Positions 18,401 through 32,061 of a DNA stretch of 64,000 nucleotides are shown here, in pieces; position 1 is the stretch's first letter; each line of letters starts with the position of its first letter. The position numbers and the translations under genes are program-made. Below the pieces are notes generated by a model. The model searched no databases, had not been told where the DNA came from, and was given only the letters and a program-made list of their open reading frames with translations. Source of the stretch: Nocardia miyunensis NBRC 108239 (GTDB lineage Bacteria > Actinomycetota > Actinomycetes > Mycobacteriales > Mycobacteriaceae); contig NZ_BDBQ01000002.1 in NCBI RefSeq assembly GCF_001613065.1, positions 1-64,000 of the forward strand, read 5' to 3'.

Positions 18401-19636
18401 TCAGCGACGTCGCTTCTGATTCGGACGACCACGGTTACCGGATCGCTTGCGATTACCCTGTCCGGTCGACTTACCCGAGGACGCCGTCGACTTACCTGAC
18501 TTCGCCGTCCCGTTCTTCGACGGTGCGGTGCCATTCTTCGACTGCCCGGTACCGTTCTTCGATGCGGTCGAATCGTCCGTTACAGCGGCATCGACAGGGG
18601 TATCGGAACCATCCGCGGTCGCATCGACCGAAGCATCGGTCACCGCCGGACCACGCTTACGACGGGTGTCGGGCTTGGCGCCCGGCTTGGGAGCATTCTG
18701 CGCGCGACGCTCGAGCGCCTCCTGCTTCTTGTGCTCGTCTTCCTTCTCGATCTGCTTGAACACGATGTGCTGCTGAGCGAAGGTCCAGATGTTGTTCGAC
18801 ACCCAGTAGAGCAGAATCGCGATCGGCAGGAACGGACCACCGACGATCACACCGAGCGGGAAGACGTACAGCGCCAGCTTGTTCATCAGCTCGGCCTGGT
18901 TCGGCCCCATCGGACTCGGCGACCCGCCGCCGCCCATACCGGTCGGATCCACCGAGACGCCGGTCGCCCGCTGACGGGCCACCGAAGCGCGTGCGTTGAA
19001 ATGCGTCGCCAGACCCGCGATCAGCATCAGCGGGACCGCAACGGCGATCATGTGCGAAAGCTCGGGAATGCCGCCGTAATCGGCGAACGCCTCCATCTGA
19101 GATTTGGGAGTGGTGATCGCCGCGGAGATCGGCGCACCGAAGATCCGCGCCCGCAGGAACGACTGCACGTCGGCGACACCGAACGCGTAGTTCGCAGTAT
19201 GCGCATTCGCATACGCGCTCATCCCGCCGCTGTGCCCGATACCGGCGAATCCACTGGTGCTGCCGACCCGGTTGAACGAGCGCAGCACGTGGTACAGGCC
19301 GATGAACACGGGCACCTGGGCGAGCACGGGCAGACAGCCCATGAGCGGATTGAAGCCGTGTTCCTTCTGCAGCTTCTGCATCTCGACCGCCATCTTCTGG
19401 CGATCGTTCTTGTACTTCTTCTGCAGTTCCTTGATCTTCGGCTGCAGCTGCTGCATCTGCCGGGTGGTGCGCACCTGCTTCACGAACGGCCAATACAGCA
19501 CCAGACGGAGAGTGAACACCAGGAACACCACGGACAGCGCCCAGGCGAGCCCGTTGTCATTGCCCAGTGCCAGCCCGAAAGCTTTGTGCCAGAACCATAA
19601 GATCCAGGACACCGGGTAATAGATGAAATTGAGCAC
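18401..19636 (-). CDS. yidC: Membrane protein insertase YidC
   Basis: Inserts membrane proteins, alone or with SecYEG. The N-terminal span (residues 5-45) is followed by the cytoplasmic coiled coil ([23 protein letters not shown]), then spans with [21 protein letters not shown] and a C-terminal [13 protein letters not shown]. At 411 residues it is longer than mycobacterial YidC because of a basic low-complexity tail with four SKNGT-type repeats ending in NQKRRR, a type of tail that can contact the ribosome. It starts 5 bp after yidD. Confidence 0.96.
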   Translation of the reverse strand: MLNFIYYPVSWILWFWHKAFGLALGNDNGLAWALSVVFLVFTLRLVLYWPFVKQVRTTRQMQQLQPKIKELQKKYKNDRQKMAVEMQKLQKEHGFNPLMGCLPVLAQVPVFIGLYHVLRSFNRVGSTSGFAGIGHSGGMSAYANAHTANYAFGVADVQSFLRARIFGAPISAAITTPKSQMEAFADYGGIPELSHMIAVAVPLMLIAGLATHFNARASVARQRATGVSVDPTGMGGGGSPSPMGPNQAELMNKLALYVFPLGVIVGGPFLPIAILLYWVSNNIWTFAQQHIVFKQIEKEDEHKKQEALERRAQNAPKPGAKPDTRRKRGPAVTDASVDATADGSDTPVDAAVTDDSTASKNGTGQSKNGTAPSKNGTAKSGKSTASSGKSTGQGNRKRSGNRGRPNQKRRR

Positions 19637-19640
19637 GGCT

Positions 19641-20030
19641 CTAAGTACTCCCGTCGGTCGTGTCGCCGGTCGCCGCGGGCGGCGACCCCTTCAAAGGCTC
19701 GTGTTCGGCCGCCGCGTCGGTCGCCGGGCTCGGCTCGGTCGCAGAGCTCTCGGGCGTTGCCGGATCGGCAGCAGCCCCTTTCCGTTTGCGCTCCGGAACG
19801 GGGTCCCACCCTCCAGGGTGCCAGGGCGCACATTTGGCCAAACGCACGGCCGTCAGTCCGAGACCGATGAAGAGCCCTCGGGTGCGCAACGCTGTCACCG
19901 CGTATTCACTGCAGGTGGGCGTGAATCGGCACACCGGCATCCGAGTCGGGGAGACATAGGTCCGGTACAGCTCGATCAGAAAGATGAGAAGTTTCGCCGG
20001 TAGTGCGGCCAATGTCCGCAGCCGGTTCAT
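19641..20030 (-). CDS. yidD: Membrane protein insertion efficiency factor YidD
   Basis: Small protein that assists YidC. The family core is intact: [28 protein letters not shown], then [13 protein letters not shown]. At 129 residues it is longer than usual because of an Ala/Pro/Glu-rich C-terminal tail. The ATG overlaps the rnpA stop by four bases, so translation is probably coupled. Confidence 0.95.
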   Translation of the reverse strand: MNRLRTLAALPAKLLIFLIELYRTYVSPTRMPVCRFTPTCSEYAVTALRTRGLFIGLGLTAVRLAKCAPWHPGGWDPVPERKRKGAAADPATPESSATEPSPATDAAAEHEPLKGSPPAATGDTTDGST

Positions 20031-20443
20031 GAGGACCTGCCGTATTCCGGCACCCCATTGTCCGCCGAGGTCGGCGGCGGAAGAAGTTTGCGCAGCGCGG
20101 AACGCAGCTGCCGATCCAGTTCGGTGCTGTCGGCGTCGGCCGCGCCGGGCAGGGCGCGAATCACGACGTTCGCGGCGGTGGGCAGTTCATCGATCACACC
20201 GGCGCAGATATGACGCAGGCGGCGAGCCACACGGTGACGCACCACCGCGGGACCCACCGCCTTGCTGACGATCAGACCGAACCTCGGCCCGCCGTGCCGG
20301 ACGGACGGTGTTCTGCCGTCCGCCTGCTGTGCGGGTGTGAGGTATATGTGCACGACAAGATCATGTCTCCCGATTCGTCGGCCGTGCCGCACCGTCCGGG
20401 AGAAATCGGCACGATGATGCAGCCGATACGGCTCAGGCAGCAC
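20027..20443 (-). CDS. rnpA: Ribonuclease P protein component
   Basis: Basic protein subunit of RNase P, which matures tRNA 5' ends. The family core GLIVSKAVGPAVVRHRVARR is present near residue 60; the usual RNR is RHR. A GTG at 20443, giving VLPEPYRLHHRADF, matches the conserved N-terminus; longer in-frame starts run into rpmH and were rejected. It has 138 residues, follows rpmH by 82 bp and overlaps yidD by 4 bp. Confidence 0.94.
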   Translation of the reverse strand: MLPEPYRLHHRADFSRTVRHGRRIGRHDLVVHIYLTPAQQADGRTPSVRHGGPRFGLIVSKAVGPAVVRHRVARRLRHICAGVIDELPTAANVVIRALPGAADADSTELDRQLRSALRKLLPPPTSADNGVPEYGRSS

Positions 20444-20525
20444 CTGAGTGTCCGAGCACGTAACGGGTGGAAACGAGCGGACCGAACGGCGAACAGAGCA
20501 TGACGCCGATACCGGTACCGATGGA

Positions 20526-20669
20526 TCAGGCCGTGAGCTTGGCGCGGCCCTTGCCGCGACGCGCCGACACGATGGCGCGACCCGCGCGGGTCCGCATCCG
20601 GAGACGGAAGCCGTGGACCCGCGCCCGACGACGGTTGTTCGGCTGGAACGTCCGCTTGCCCTTGGCCAC
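20526..20669 (-). CDS. rpmH: Ribosomal protein bL34
   Basis: A 47-residue, very basic protein of the large subunit: [20 protein letters not shown] through [11 protein letters not shown] is fully conserved. A GTG at 20669 is preceded by GAGGAG. First gene of the leftward rpmH-rnpA-yidD-yidC-jag cluster and divergent from dnaA. Confidence 0.97.
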   Translation of the reverse strand: MAKGKRTFQPNNRRRARVHGFRLRMRTRAGRAIVSARRGKGRAKLTA

Positions 20670-21233
20670 GGTCGACACTCCTCGAGTAGGTGGGCGCCCA
20701 GTGGCGCCCGAAGCTGGTGGGTGTAACTCTTGTGTGCTCGCGACGGCGGACGATGTCCGTGTCGGAACAACTCCCATCGGGGTGCGCCAGCCTCGCTACC
20801 AGGGCAGCAGGCATTCGACACCACGTCAATGGGTGACTGTACGAGGGTACTGATCAGCTCCGACAGGGTCAAACTCGGGTCCCTCGATGCGAGCTGCGCC
20901 ACTTCGTGAGATCCGGGCGCCTGCGGTGCGGATCGGCCCCGCGGCAGAGGCCGGAACCGCCCTTGCCGGACGGTCGCCGCAGCATATAGGGTGCATAGCT
21001 AGCAGATTGCTACAGAAGCGCTGGTCTTGGCGCCGCAGGGGGAATGTGTACAGCGCGACTCACCCGGATAGGGTTTTCCACATCTGTGGATAATTGTGTG
21101 GAAAGACCAGTGGGGTGGCATATTCTTATGACCCCCAGCCACCCAGACGGCCACGTCGACGCTCATGCCACCGGGGGTTGCGGACGATGCCGACCGTCGA
21201 CTCCTAGCGACCTGTATCGGGGAGGAAGTATAC
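20670..21233. other. Divergent rpmH-dnaA intergenic region
   Basis: About 560 bp that must hold promoters for rpmH (left) and dnaA (right). DnaA-box-like sequences lie at 21074-21104, and GGGGAGGAAG at 21219-21228 is the dnaA ribosome binding site. No protein-coding frame is supported. Confidence 0.8.
21074..21104. promoter_or_regulatory. DnaA boxes upstream of dnaA
   Basis: TGTGGATAA at 21085-21093 is a perfect DnaA box (TTATCCACA on the other strand). TTTTCCACA at 21074-21082 and TGTGGAAA near 21097-21104 are variants on either side. The set fits autoregulation of dnaA. Confidence 0.75.
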
Positions 21234-23042
21234 GTGGACGACGAGCAGAACGTGTTGACCGCCGTGTGGCCGGAGGTGGTCGCCGAGCTCACCACGGGAT
21301 CCGGTGATGGTGCCATATCGCCGGTGTCCAATGCCCAGAAGGCATGGTTGGGCCTGGTCAAACCGCTGACGGTGGCACAGGGATTCGCGCTGCTCTCGGT
21401 GCCGTCCTCACTCGCTCAGGAGGCGATCGAACGCGATCTGCGCGAGCCAATCCTCCGATCGCTGGCCCGCCGGCTCGGCCCACAGGTGGAGGGACTCGGT
21501 GTGCGCATCGCCGCACCGGCCGCGCCACCGTCCGATCGCGCGGGCGGCCCGCCCCGACACGCCCGGCTCACTTCGCGTCCGGATCGGCTGCGCGAGCATC
21601 CGCGCGCTCCCCGCGAGCCTGTGAATTACCCCGCACCGACCGACTACCAACCGGCCCCCGACTATGCCGCGCCGCGCTATCACACCCCACCCGAATACCC
21701 GGGTCACGACGACTATCCCCAGCCCGAATACGTGACCGCGCCGATGGCCGGAGAATTGCCGAGCATCCCCAACCACGGTCAGGCAACCCCCCAACGACGT
21801 GATATCGATCTACCTCCGGTGCGGAACGTCCCCGTTCCGCCCGGACAGGAGTCGTTGTTCGCACCAGATCCCGAGTCCGCGCCGCAGCATCGTCCGATGC
21901 CGACCGAGCAGGAGGACGACGAACCCATCGTCAACGCGCACAACTCGTGGCCGACCTACTTCGCCAAATCGCCCGAACCGCCGGCCCCGGCGCCGGCCGC
22001 GTCGACGTCCTCGTCGGCGAGCCTGAACGCCAAGTACACCTTCGAGACGTTCGTCATCGGTGCGTCCAACCGGTTCGCACACGCGGCCGCGGTGGCGATC
22101 GCCGAGGCGCCCGCGCGGGCCTACAATCCGTTATTCGTCTGGGGCGCTTCGGGTTTGGGTAAGACGCACCTACTGCACGCGGCCGGTCACTACGCCCAGC
22201 GACTGTTCCCGGGCATGCGGGTGAAGTACGTCTCGACCGAGGAATTCACCAACGACTTCATCAACAGCCTGCGGGACGACCGCAAGGTCGCGTTCAAACG
22301 CCGCTATCGAGAGACCGACATCCTGCTGGTCGACGACATCCAGTTCATCGAGGGCAAGGAAGGTATCCAGGAGGAGTTCTTCCACACCTTCAACACCCTG
22401 CATAACGCGAACAAGCAGATCGTGGTGTCCTCGGACCGGCCGCCCAAGCAGCTCGCGACCCTGGAAGAGCGGCTACGCACCCGTTTCGAATGGGGGCTGA
22501 TCACCGATGTGCAGCCGCCCGAACTCGAGACGCGCATCGCGATTCTGCGCAAGAAGGCGCGGATGGACCGGCTCGATGTCCCGCACGACGTGCTCGAACT
22601 CATCGCCAGCCGGGTCGAGCGCAATATCCGTGAGCTCGAGGGCGCGCTGATCCGGGTGACGGCGTTCGCCTCGCTCAACGGTCAGCCACTGGATCTGTCA
22701 CTGGCCGAGGTGGTGCTGCGGGATCTGATGCCCGACACCACCACCCTGGAGATCACCGCCTCGACGATCATGGCCGTGACCGCGGAGTACTTCAACACCA
22801 CGCTCGAGGAGCTGACCGGCCCGGGTAAGGCGCGCCCGCTGGCACAGGCCCGGCAGATCGCGATGTATCTGTGCCGCGAACTCACCGACCTGTCGTTGCC
22901 GAAGATCGGTCAGGCGTTCGGCCGGGACCACACCACGGTCATGTACGCGGAGAAGAAGGTCCGCAAGGAGATGACCGAACGTCGTCGCGTGTACGACCAG
23001 GTTCAGGAACTCACAGCCCGAATCAAACAGCGCTCCCGCTGA
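21234..23042 (+). CDS. dnaA: Chromosomal replication initiator DnaA
   Basis: AAA+ ATPase that binds DnaA boxes and opens oriC. Domain I is at the N-terminus ([13 protein letters not shown]), domain II is a long Pro-rich linker (about residues 110-250), Walker [12 protein letters not shown] is near 304, Walker [10 protein letters not shown] near 363, and the domain IV signature [14 protein letters not shown] near 563. It has 602 residues, long because of the linker. The GTG at 21234 has GGAGGAAG six bases upstream; a start at 21165 was rejected for lack of one. Confidence 0.97.
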   Translation: MDDEQNVLTAVWPEVVAELTTGSGDGAISPVSNAQKAWLGLVKPLTVAQGFALLSVPSSLAQEAIERDLREPILRSLARRLGPQVEGLGVRIAAPAAPPSDRAGGPPRHARLTSRPDRLREHPRAPREPVNYPAPTDYQPAPDYAAPRYHTPPEYPGHDDYPQPEYVTAPMAGELPSIPNHGQATPQRRDIDLPPVRNVPVPPGQESLFAPDPESAPQHRPMPTEQEDDEPIVNAHNSWPTYFAKSPEPPAPAPAASTSSSASLNAKYTFETFVIGASNRFAHAAAVAIAEAPARAYNPLFVWGASGLGKTHLLHAAGHYAQRLFPGMRVKYVSTEEFTNDFINSLRDDRKVAFKRRYRETDILLVDDIQFIEGKEGIQEEFFHTFNTLHNANKQIVVSSDRPPKQLATLEERLRTRFEWGLITDVQPPELETRIAILRKKARMDRLDVPHDVLELIASRVERNIRELEGALIRVTAFASLNGQPLDLSLAEVVLRDLMPDTTTLEITASTIMAVTAEYFNTTLEELTGPGKARPLAQARQIAMYLCRELTDLSLPKIGQAFGRDHTTVMYAEKKVRKEMTERRRVYDQVQELTARIKQRSR

Positions 23043-23052
23043 TTCGCTCCAC

Positions 23053-23092
23053 AGGCCCCTTCACCTCGTTGACCAGGGTGAAGGGGCCTTTT
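23053..23092 (+). terminator. dnaA terminator
   Basis: A 13-bp stem (23053-23065 with 23077-23089), 11-base loop, then TTTT. It starts 10 bp after the dnaA stop codon. Confidence 0.85.
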
Positions 23093-23915
23093 CGTGTGTG
23101 GAGTCCTCGAGGAATTCTTGTGGAGTCCTCGAGGATTCCACCGGCTGTCCACCGAGTTGCGCACAGCTCTGGGGAGGAATCTGTGCACGAGCTACTCACA
23201 GCGGTTAGTACACAGATTGCACACCCTGATTCATCCTCGAGGGCTGACCAGCGCAGATGTCCGATTCGGCTTGTGGATTCCTCGAGGACTCCATGTCAGG
23301 TCCTCGAGGAATCCACCCGTTCTACACCGGATGGTGCACATGTGTGCACAACAGGGTGATCGTCATGGAAGAACTCGAGGATGGCTCGAGGATGGGCCTG
23401 GGACAGATTCGCGGAGTCCACAACGACTCGATGTTCATCCTCGAGTCACCCGCTCGACATCCCCATGCCGCCACGCCTTCCCAGCAGGGGATTCGGCGGG
23501 AGTCCACAGAATCCACAGCGCCTACTACTACTTCAGTTCTTCTCCTTGAGATCTCTCTTTTAAAACAGGTGGTGTGGAAAGTCGGTTCGGGACGGATCGA
23601 TGCGACGGAGCTTCGTCCCCAACCCGTATCGATGGCAGGGAGAAAGAGGAACCCGAACCGAACATCGGAGCCGAACATCGCTGACACCCCGGACGGCGTC
23701 GAGCCGCGCCCGAGTGCGCATCGACGTATCCGACGCACCGGGAGGGGTGGCGTAGTCGGTAGGCTCGTCCGCGGGTACGGTTTGGTGTCGGTCGCCTGTG
23801 TCACACTCCTGTGAGACGAATGCGGGCGACCGATCGAGCACCTCCTGCATGAACCCGCACTGCCGAGCCGAAGAAGATCACGACCGATCGAGACTGGGAA
23901 AGGAAATACCGGGCG
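23093..23915. other. Origin of replication oriC (dnaA-dnaN intergenic)
   Basis: The dnaA-dnaN gap of more than 800 bp, the standard oriC position in actinobacteria. DnaA-box-like sequences include CTGTCCACC (23145), TGTGGATTC (23272), GAGTCCACA (23414 and 23500) and GAATCCACA (23509). An A/T-richer stretch at about 23521-23580, with CTCTTTTAAAACAG, is the best unwinding-element candidate. A cluster of CTCGAG palindromes occupies 23104-23447. Boxes are degenerate, as in other high-GC actinobacteria. Confidence 0.85.
23104..23447. repeat. Cluster of TCCTCGAGGA-type palindromes in oriC
   Basis: Perfect TCCTCGAGGA occurs at 23104, 23126, 23279 and 23301; near copies lie at 23234, 23372, 23383 and 23438. 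All eight share CTCGAG. The four perfect copies form two pairs each spaced exactly 22 bp, about two helical turns, and each is next to a GGATTCC/GAATCCAC or TGTGGA element. Confidence 0.85.
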
Positions 23916-25085
23916 ATGGAGCTTGCAAGCATGAAGTTTCGGGTCGCTCGCGAGGATTTCGCCGAATCCGTCGCCTGGGTGGCCCGGAGTCTGCCCTCGC
24001 GGCCGCCGGTTCCCGTGCTCGGCGGCGTCCTGCTCGTCGCGAGCGAGGACGGGCTCACGGTGTCCGGTTTCGACTACGAAGTCTCCGCGCAGATGCGAGT
24101 GGCCGCCGAGGTCGCCGGTCCGGGTCAGGTCCTGGTTTCCGGCCGCCTGCTCGCCGACATCACCAAGGCCCTGTCCAACAAGCCGGTCGACGTCTCCGTC
24201 GACGGCACCCGCGTGCTGATCGCCTGCGGCAGCGCCAAGTTCTCCCTGCCGACCATGCCGGTCGAGGATTATCCCCAGCTTCCCGAACTGCCCCCGCAGA
24301 CCGGTGAACTCGGTGTGGATGTATTCGGTTCGGCCGTCGGCCAGGTCGCCGTCGCCGCCGGCCGCGACGACACGCTCCCCATGCTCACCGGCATCCGGGT
24401 CGAGATCGAGGGCGACAAGGTCGTGCTCGCGGCCACCGACCGGTTCCGGCTCGCGGTTCGGCATCTGGAATGGCAGCCCGGTCGTCCCGATGTGGAGACC
24501 GCGGTGCTCGTCCCGGCGCGCACGCTGTCCGAGTCGGCCAAGACGCTCGGCGCTTCCGACGCCCCGGTGCAGCTCGCCTTCGGCACCGGCACCGACGGTC
24601 TGCTCGGCATCGTCAACGGCGGCCGCCGCACCACCACCCGGCTGCTCGATGCGGAATTCCCCAAGTTCCGCCAGTTGCTCCCCAAGGAGCACACCTCCAT
24701 CGCCACCCTCGAGGTCGCGGCGCTGATCGAGGCCATCAAACGTGTTGCGCTGGTCGCCGAACGCGGTGCCCAGGTGCGTCTGGAATTCTCCGAGCAGGGC
24801 CTGCAGCTGTCGGCCGGCGGTGACGACGCGGGCCGCGCCGAGGAGTGGCTCGGGGCCGAGTTCCGCGGTGAGCCGCTGACCATCGCCTTCAACCCGGGCT
24901 ACCTCAACGACGGCCTGTCCGCACTGCACTCGGACCGGGTGACCTTCGGGTTCACCACGCCGAGCCGTCCGGCGGTCCTCACCCCGACCGGTGAGGACGA
25001 GCCGGAGGTACTGGATTCCGGTGCGTTCGCCGCGCTGGCCACCGACTACATCTACCTGCTGATGCCGGTGCGCCTGCCGGGCTGA
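23916..25085 (+). CDS. dnaN: DNA polymerase III beta sliding clamp
   Basis: Ring-shaped processivity clamp made of three similar domains per chain; binds polymerase, ligase, and other clamp-binding proteins. At 389 residues it is complete; the conserved [23 protein letters not shown] and the C-terminal [12 protein letters not shown] are intact. The ATG at 23916 has AGGAAA upstream; an ATG at 23931 is a weaker choice. recF follows by 56 bp. Confidence 0.97.
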   Translation: MELASMKFRVAREDFAESVAWVARSLPSRPPVPVLGGVLLVASEDGLTVSGFDYEVSAQMRVAAEVAGPGQVLVSGRLLADITKALSNKPVDVSVDGTRVLIACGSAKFSLPTMPVEDYPQLPELPPQTGELGVDVFGSAVGQVAVAAGRDDTLPMLTGIRVEIEGDKVVLAATDRFRLAVRHLEWQPGRPDVETAVLVPARTLSESAKTLGASDAPVQLAFGTGTDGLLGIVNGGRRTTTRLLDAEFPKFRQLLPKEHTSIATLEVAALIEAIKRVALVAERGAQVRLEFSEQGLQLSAGGDDAGRAEEWLGAEFRGEPLTIAFNPGYLNDGLSALHSDRVTFGFTTPSRPAVLTPTGEDEPEVLDSGAFAALATDYIYLLMPVRLPG

Positions 25086-25141
25086 GTCCACACCGGCGAT
25101 TGCCCGGATATCTGTGGATGAATGTTGACAAGGACTGAGCG

Positions 25142-26338
25142 ATGTACGTGCGGACGTTGACGCTGCGTGATTTTCGCTCCTGGGATCAGGTCGATCTCGA
25201 ATTATCCCCAGGCCGAACAGTTTTCCTGGGTGCGAACGGCAACGGCAAGACCAATCTGGTCGAGGCGGTCGGCTATCTGTCCACACTCGGCTCACACCGG
25301 GTGGCCGCGGACGCACCGCTGATTCGCCTGGGCGCGCAGCGGTCTCGGCTCGGGGCGACAGTGGTCAACTCCGGACGCGAACTGCGCATCGACGTGGAGC
25401 TGAATCAGGGGTCGGCCAACCGCGCGCAGATCAATCGCTCCCCGGTCCGGCGCACCCGGGAAATCCTCGGCATTCTGCAGACCGTGCTGTTCGCGCCGGA
25501 GGATCTGGCCCTGGTCCGCGGCGACCCGTCCGAGCGACGTCGCTTCCTCGACGAGTTGTGCACAGCTCGCCTGCCCCGCCTGGCCGGTGTCCGCTCGGAT
25601 TACGACCGCGTGCTGCGGCAGCGTTCGGCGCTGTTGAAAACCGCTGGCAGACAAGCCCGTTCACGCTCGGGCCAGGCGACGGAACTGAGCACCCTGGACG
25701 TCTGGGACGGACACCTGGCCACCCACGGCGCCGAACTGCTGGCGCAGCGGCTGCGCCTGGTGAACGATCTGTATCCCCATCTGGAACAGTCGTATCGCTC
25801 GATCGCCCCGGAGTCGCGCACCGCGTCGATCCGCTACCGCAGCGGATATCTGCCGCCGGAATTCCTGGACCCCGCCCGCCCGCCCGAGGCACAGGACGTC
25901 GAGGTCCTGGAGGCGATCATGCTGCGCGAGCTGTCCGAGGCCCGCCCGAAGGAACTCGAGCGCGGGGTGTGCCTGGTCGGCCCGCATCGTGACGACCTGG
26001 AGCTCATGCTGGGCTCGGCGCCGGCGAAAGGCTTTGCCAGCCATGGGGAATCGTGGTCGTTCGCCCTGGCGCTGCGGTTGTCGGCCTTCGAGTTGCTGCG
26101 CGGTATGGGCACCGACCCGGTCCTCATGCTCGACGACGTCTTCGCCGAACTGGACCGTCATCGCCGCAGCGCCCTGGCCGCCGTCGCCGCTACCGCCGAG
26201 CAGGTGCTGATCACCGCCGCGGTCCCCGAGGACGTCCCCGCGGAACTCGAGGCGACCCCGTTGCGAGTGGAAACCGATGGCGCGGCCGATGAACGAACCT
26301 CACATATCGCGGATCAGGTGTCGCCCACCACATCCTGA
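25142..26338 (+). CDS. recF: DNA repair ATPase RecF
   Basis: SMC-like ATPase that helps load RecA at gaps with RecO and RecR. Walker [11 protein letters not shown] is near residue 30 and the C-terminal signature/Walker B region contains [12 protein letters not shown]. At 398 residues it is of normal length. The ATG at 25142 starts [14 protein letters not shown], the conserved N-terminus. It lies in the standard dnaN-recF-dciA order. Confidence 0.97.
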   Translation: MYVRTLTLRDFRSWDQVDLELSPGRTVFLGANGNGKTNLVEAVGYLSTLGSHRVAADAPLIRLGAQRSRLGATVVNSGRELRIDVELNQGSANRAQINRSPVRRTREILGILQTVLFAPEDLALVRGDPSERRRFLDELCTARLPRLAGVRSDYDRVLRQRSALLKTAGRQARSRSGQATELSTLDVWDGHLATHGAELLAQRLRLVNDLYPHLEQSYRSIAPESRTASIRYRSGYLPPEFLDPARPPEAQDVEVLEAIMLRELSEARPKELERGVCLVGPHRDDLELMLGSAPAKGFASHGESWSFALALRLSAFELLRGMGTDPVLMLDDVFAELDRHRRSALAAVAATAEQVLITAAVPEDVPAELEATPLRVETDGAADERTSHIADQVSPTTS

Positions 26339-26417
26339 CCTTCCAGGGATGTCACAACCACGTCATGTGACACTCCCCGGCGTCGCGGCGTGTCTGTTCG
26401 CGGACCCGCTAGCCTAC

Positions 26418-26426
26418 TTATCCACA
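26418..26426. promoter_or_regulatory. Perfect DnaA box upstream of dciA
   Basis: TTATCCACA, 20 bp before the dciA start codon and outside oriC proper. It could give DnaA control of the gene for the helicase operator DciA or simply add to DnaA binding near the origin. Confidence 0.6.
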
Positions 26427-26446
26427 GATCGACGAAAGGCAGCGCG

Positions 26447-27016
26447 ATGACGGAAGAATCCGGATACGACGGGCCCGCCGCGTCGTCCGGTGACTCCGGC
26501 CCGGAGCTACGCGGAGTCGATCTGGCTCGCCGCGCGCTCGAGGAGGCGCGCGCCGCCGCCAAGGCCAGTGGCAAGGCGGTGGGGCAGGGGAGAGCCTCGC
26601 CGCGTAAGGGCGGCGTGCGGGCGCTGCGCCGGCGCGGCTGGTCGGGCGCTCGTCCGGACGAACGTGATCCACAACTGCTCTCCGCGGTCGCCGGTGCGCT
26701 GGCCAAGAGCCGGGGCTGGTCCGGGAAAGTCGCCGAGGGCATGGTGTTCGGCCGCTGGTCGAGTGTGGTCGGTGAGGATATCGCCACCCACGCGACGCCC
26801 ATCTCGCTCACCGACGGCGTCCTGAGCATCCAGGCCGAATCGACCGCCTGGGCCACCCAGTTGCGCATGTTGCAGGCTCAACTGCTGGCCAAGATCAACG
26901 CGGCCGTGGGACAGGGTGTGGTCAAAACTCTCAAGATCAGCGGCCCGGCCGCGCCCAGCTGGCGTAAGGGCGCACGTCACGTCAAGGGGCTGGGCCCGCG
27001 CGACACCTACGGCTGA
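26447..27016 (+). CDS. dciA: DciA (DUF721), replicative helicase operator
   Basis: Protein needed for DnaB helicase function in bacteria without DnaC. The DUF721 core, [29 protein letters not shown], is at about residues 103-135, and the N-terminal half is basic and disordered. It matches Rv0004 in place (between recF and gyrB) and length (189 residues). The ATG at 26447 was chosen over an upstream start at 26390 that lies across the DnaA box. Confidence 0.92.
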   Translation: MTEESGYDGPAASSGDSGPELRGVDLARRALEEARAAAKASGKAVGQGRASPRKGGVRALRRRGWSGARPDERDPQLLSAVAGALAKSRGWSGKVAEGMVFGRWSSVVGEDIATHATPISLTDGVLSIQAESTAWATQLRMLQAQLLAKINAAVGQGVVKTLKISGPAAPSWRKGARHVKGLGPRDTYG

Positions 27017-27018
27017 TC

Positions 27019-27034
27019 CGTTTCACGTGGAACC
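27019..27034. other. parS-like site after dciA
   Basis: CGTTTCACGTGGAACC; the inner GTTTCACGTGGAAC is the form of parS common in mycobacteria and differs from the palindromic core at one base. It starts three bases after the dciA stop, on the opposite side of oriC from the other sites. Confidence 0.75.
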
Positions 27035-29455
<2,421 letters not shown>

Positions 29456-29503
29456 TCCGGTGCGAAACACACTGCCGCGCAACAGGACTACAAAGGAGAC
29501 TTC

Positions 29504-32017
29504 ATGACTGAGACGACACTGCCGCCCGGCGGTGGTGGCGACCGGATCGAGCCGGTCGACATCCAGAACGAAATGCAGAGCAGCTACATCGATTACGCGA
29601 TGAGCGTCATCGTCGGTCGTGCGCTGCCCGAGGTCCGTGACGGCCTCAAGCCGGTGCACCGCCGCGTGCTGTACGCGATGTACGACAACGGGTATCGCCC
29701 CGATCGCGGTTATGTGAAATCCGCGCGACCGGTTGCCGAAACGATGGGTAACTACCACCCGCACGGCGACGCGTCGATCTACGACACCCTCGTCCGCATG
29801 GCGCAGCCCTGGTCGCTGCGGTATCCACTGGTCGACGGTCAGGGCAACTTCGGTTCTCGCGGTAACGACGGCGCGGCCGCCATGCGTTACACCGAGTGCC
29901 GCCTGACGCCGCTGGCCATGGAGCTGCTGCGCGAAATCGACCACGAGACAGTCGATTTCACGCCCAACTACGACGGTCGTTCGCAGGAACCGGTGGTTCT
30001 CCCCAGCCGGGTGCCGAACCTGTTGATGAACGGCAGCAACGGCATCGCGGTCGGAATGGCGACCAACATCCCGCCGCACAACCTGAACGAACTCGCCGAG
30101 GCGATCTACTGGGCGCTGGACAATTACGACGCCGACGAGGAAGCCACGCTCGCCGCGTGCATGGAGCGGGTCAAGGGCCCGGACTTCCCGACGCACGGTC
30201 TGATCGTCGGCACGCAGGGCATCCACGACGCCTACACCACCGGGCGCGGTTCGATCCGCATGCGCGGTGTGGTGGAGATCGAGGAGGACAATCGCGGCCG
30301 CACCACGATCGTCATCACCGAGCTGCCGTACCAGGTCAACACGGACAACTTCATCAACGCGATCGCCGAGCAGGTCAAGGACGGCAAGATCGCGGGCATC
30401 TCCGATATCCACGACGAGTCCTCGGATCGCGCGGGTATGCGGATCGTGATCACGGTCAAGCGCGACGCCGTGGCCAAGGTGGTGCTGAACAACCTCTACA
30501 AGCACACCCAGCTGCAGACCAGTTTCGGCGCCAACATGCTGTCCATCGTGGACGGCGTGCCGCGCACGCTGCGCCTGGATCAGATGATCCGGCTCTACGT
30601 CGAACACCAGTTGGACGTCATCGTCCGGCGCACCCGCTACCTGCTGCGCAAGGCCGAGGAACGCGCGCACATCCTGCGCGGACTGGTCAAGGCCCTGGAC
30701 GCGTTGGACGAGGTCATCGCCCTGATCCGGCGTTCGGCCAATACCGACACCGCGCGCACCGGCCTGATGCAGCTGCTGGATATCGACGAGATCCAGGCCA
30801 CGGCCATCCTCGATATGCAGCTGCGTCGCCTCTCGGCCCTGGAACGCCAGAAGATCATCGACGAGTTGGCCAAGATCGAGCTCGAGATCGCGGATCTGAA
30901 GGACATCCTGGAAAAGCCCGAGCGGCAGCGCGCGATCGTGCGCGACGAGCTGAAGGAGATCGTCGAGAAGTACGGCGACGACCGCCGCACCCGGATCATC
31001 TCCGCCGACGGCGACGTCGCCGACGAGGATCTCATCGCCCGCGAGGACGTGGTCGTCACGATCACCGAGACCGGGTACGCCAAGCGCACCAAGACCGATC
31101 TGTACCGCAGCCAGAAGCGCGGTGGCAAGGGTGTGCAGGGCGCCGGGCTCAAGCAGGACGACCTGGTCAAGCACTTCTTCGTCACTTCGACACATGATTG
31201 GCTGCTGTTCTTCACGAACCTCGGCCGGGTGTACCGGACCAAGGCGTACGAGCTGCCCGAGGCCGCCCGCACCGCGCGTGGTCAGCACGTGGCGAACCTG
31301 CTGGCCTTCCAGCCGGAGGAGAAGATCGCCCAGGTCATCCAGATCAAGACCTACGAGGACGCGCCGTATCTGGTGCTGGCCACGCGCAACGGTCTGGTGA
31401 AGAAGTCCAAACTGACCGATTTCGATTCCAACCGGACCGGCGGCATCGTCGCGGTGAATCTGCGCGACAGTGACGAACTGGTCGGCGCCGCACTGTGTTC
31501 GGCCGACGACGATCTGCTGCTGGTCTCCGCGCACGGTCAGTCGATCCGCTTCCCGGCCAACGACGAGGTGCTGCGCCCGATGGGCCGCGCCACCTCCGGC
31601 GTGCAGGGCATGCGGTTCAACACCGATGACGAACTGTTGTCGCTCAACGTGGTTCGCGACGACACGTATCTGCTGGTCGCCACGTCCGGCGGCTATTCCA
31701 AGCGAACCGCGATCGAGGAGTACACCGCACAGGGCCGTGGCGGAAAAGGTGTCCTGACTATCCAGTACGACCAGCGTCGTGGCAGTCTGGTGGGTGCGCT
31801 CATCGTCGATGATGAGGACGAGCTCTATGCGATTACTTCCGGTGGTGGTGTCATCCGGACCGCGGCGAAGCAGGTTCGCAAGGCAGGCCGCCAGACCAAG
31901 GGCGTGCGATTGATGAATCTCGGTGAGGGAGATACGTTGCTTGCGATCGCTCGTAACGCGGACGAGCCCGACGAGGTTCCCGGCGAAGACGACACCAGTG
32001 GTTCCGAGAAGAAGTAG
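29504..32017 (+). CDS. gyrA: DNA gyrase subunit A
   Basis: Breakage-reunion subunit. The catalytic Tyr is in AAMRYTE near residue 129. The quinolone-resistance region reads GDASIYD at residues 88-94, identical to the susceptible M. tuberculosis sequence. The C-terminal beta-pinwheel contains the GyrA box [14 protein letters not shown] KRGGKGVQG. At 837 residues it is complete, with an acidic tail. It is co-transcribed with gyrB. Confidence 0.97.
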   Translation: MTETTLPPGGGGDRIEPVDIQNEMQSSYIDYAMSVIVGRALPEVRDGLKPVHRRVLYAMYDNGYRPDRGYVKSARPVAETMGNYHPHGDASIYDTLVRMAQPWSLRYPLVDGQGNFGSRGNDGAAAMRYTECRLTPLAMELLREIDHETVDFTPNYDGRSQEPVVLPSRVPNLLMNGSNGIAVGMATNIPPHNLNELAEAIYWALDNYDADEEATLAACMERVKGPDFPTHGLIVGTQGIHDAYTTGRGSIRMRGVVEIEEDNRGRTTIVITELPYQVNTDNFINAIAEQVKDGKIAGISDIHDESSDRAGMRIVITVKRDAVAKVVLNNLYKHTQLQTSFGANMLSIVDGVPRTLRLDQMIRLYVEHQLDVIVRRTRYLLRKAEERAHILRGLVKALDALDEVIALIRRSANTDTARTGLMQLLDIDEIQATAILDMQLRRLSALERQKIIDELAKIELEIADLKDILEKPERQRAIVRDELKEIVEKYGDDRRTRIISADGDVADEDLIAREDVVVTITETGYAKRTKTDLYRSQKRGGKGVQGAGLKQDDLVKHFFVTSTHDWLLFFTNLGRVYRTKAYELPEAARTARGQHVANLLAFQPEEKIAQVIQIKTYEDAPYLVLATRNGLVKKSKLTDFDSNRTGGIVAVNLRDSDELVGAALCSADDDLLLVSAHGQSIRFPANDEVLRPMGRATSGVQGMRFNTDDELLSLNVVRDDTYLLVATSGGYSKRTAIEEYTAQGRGGKGVLTIQYDQRRGSLVGALIVDDEDELYAITSGGGVIRTAAKQVRKAGRQTKGVRLMNLGEGDTLLAIARNADEPDEVPGEDDTSGSEKK

Positions 32018-32061
32018 TTTTAACCGAGCAGCGGCGGCACAACGGATCTAAGGAATCCCCA

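Noticed and set aside
23322..25316. 664-codon minus-strand frame over dnaN
   Set aside because: Antisense to dnaN and running through oriC; no recognisable domain.
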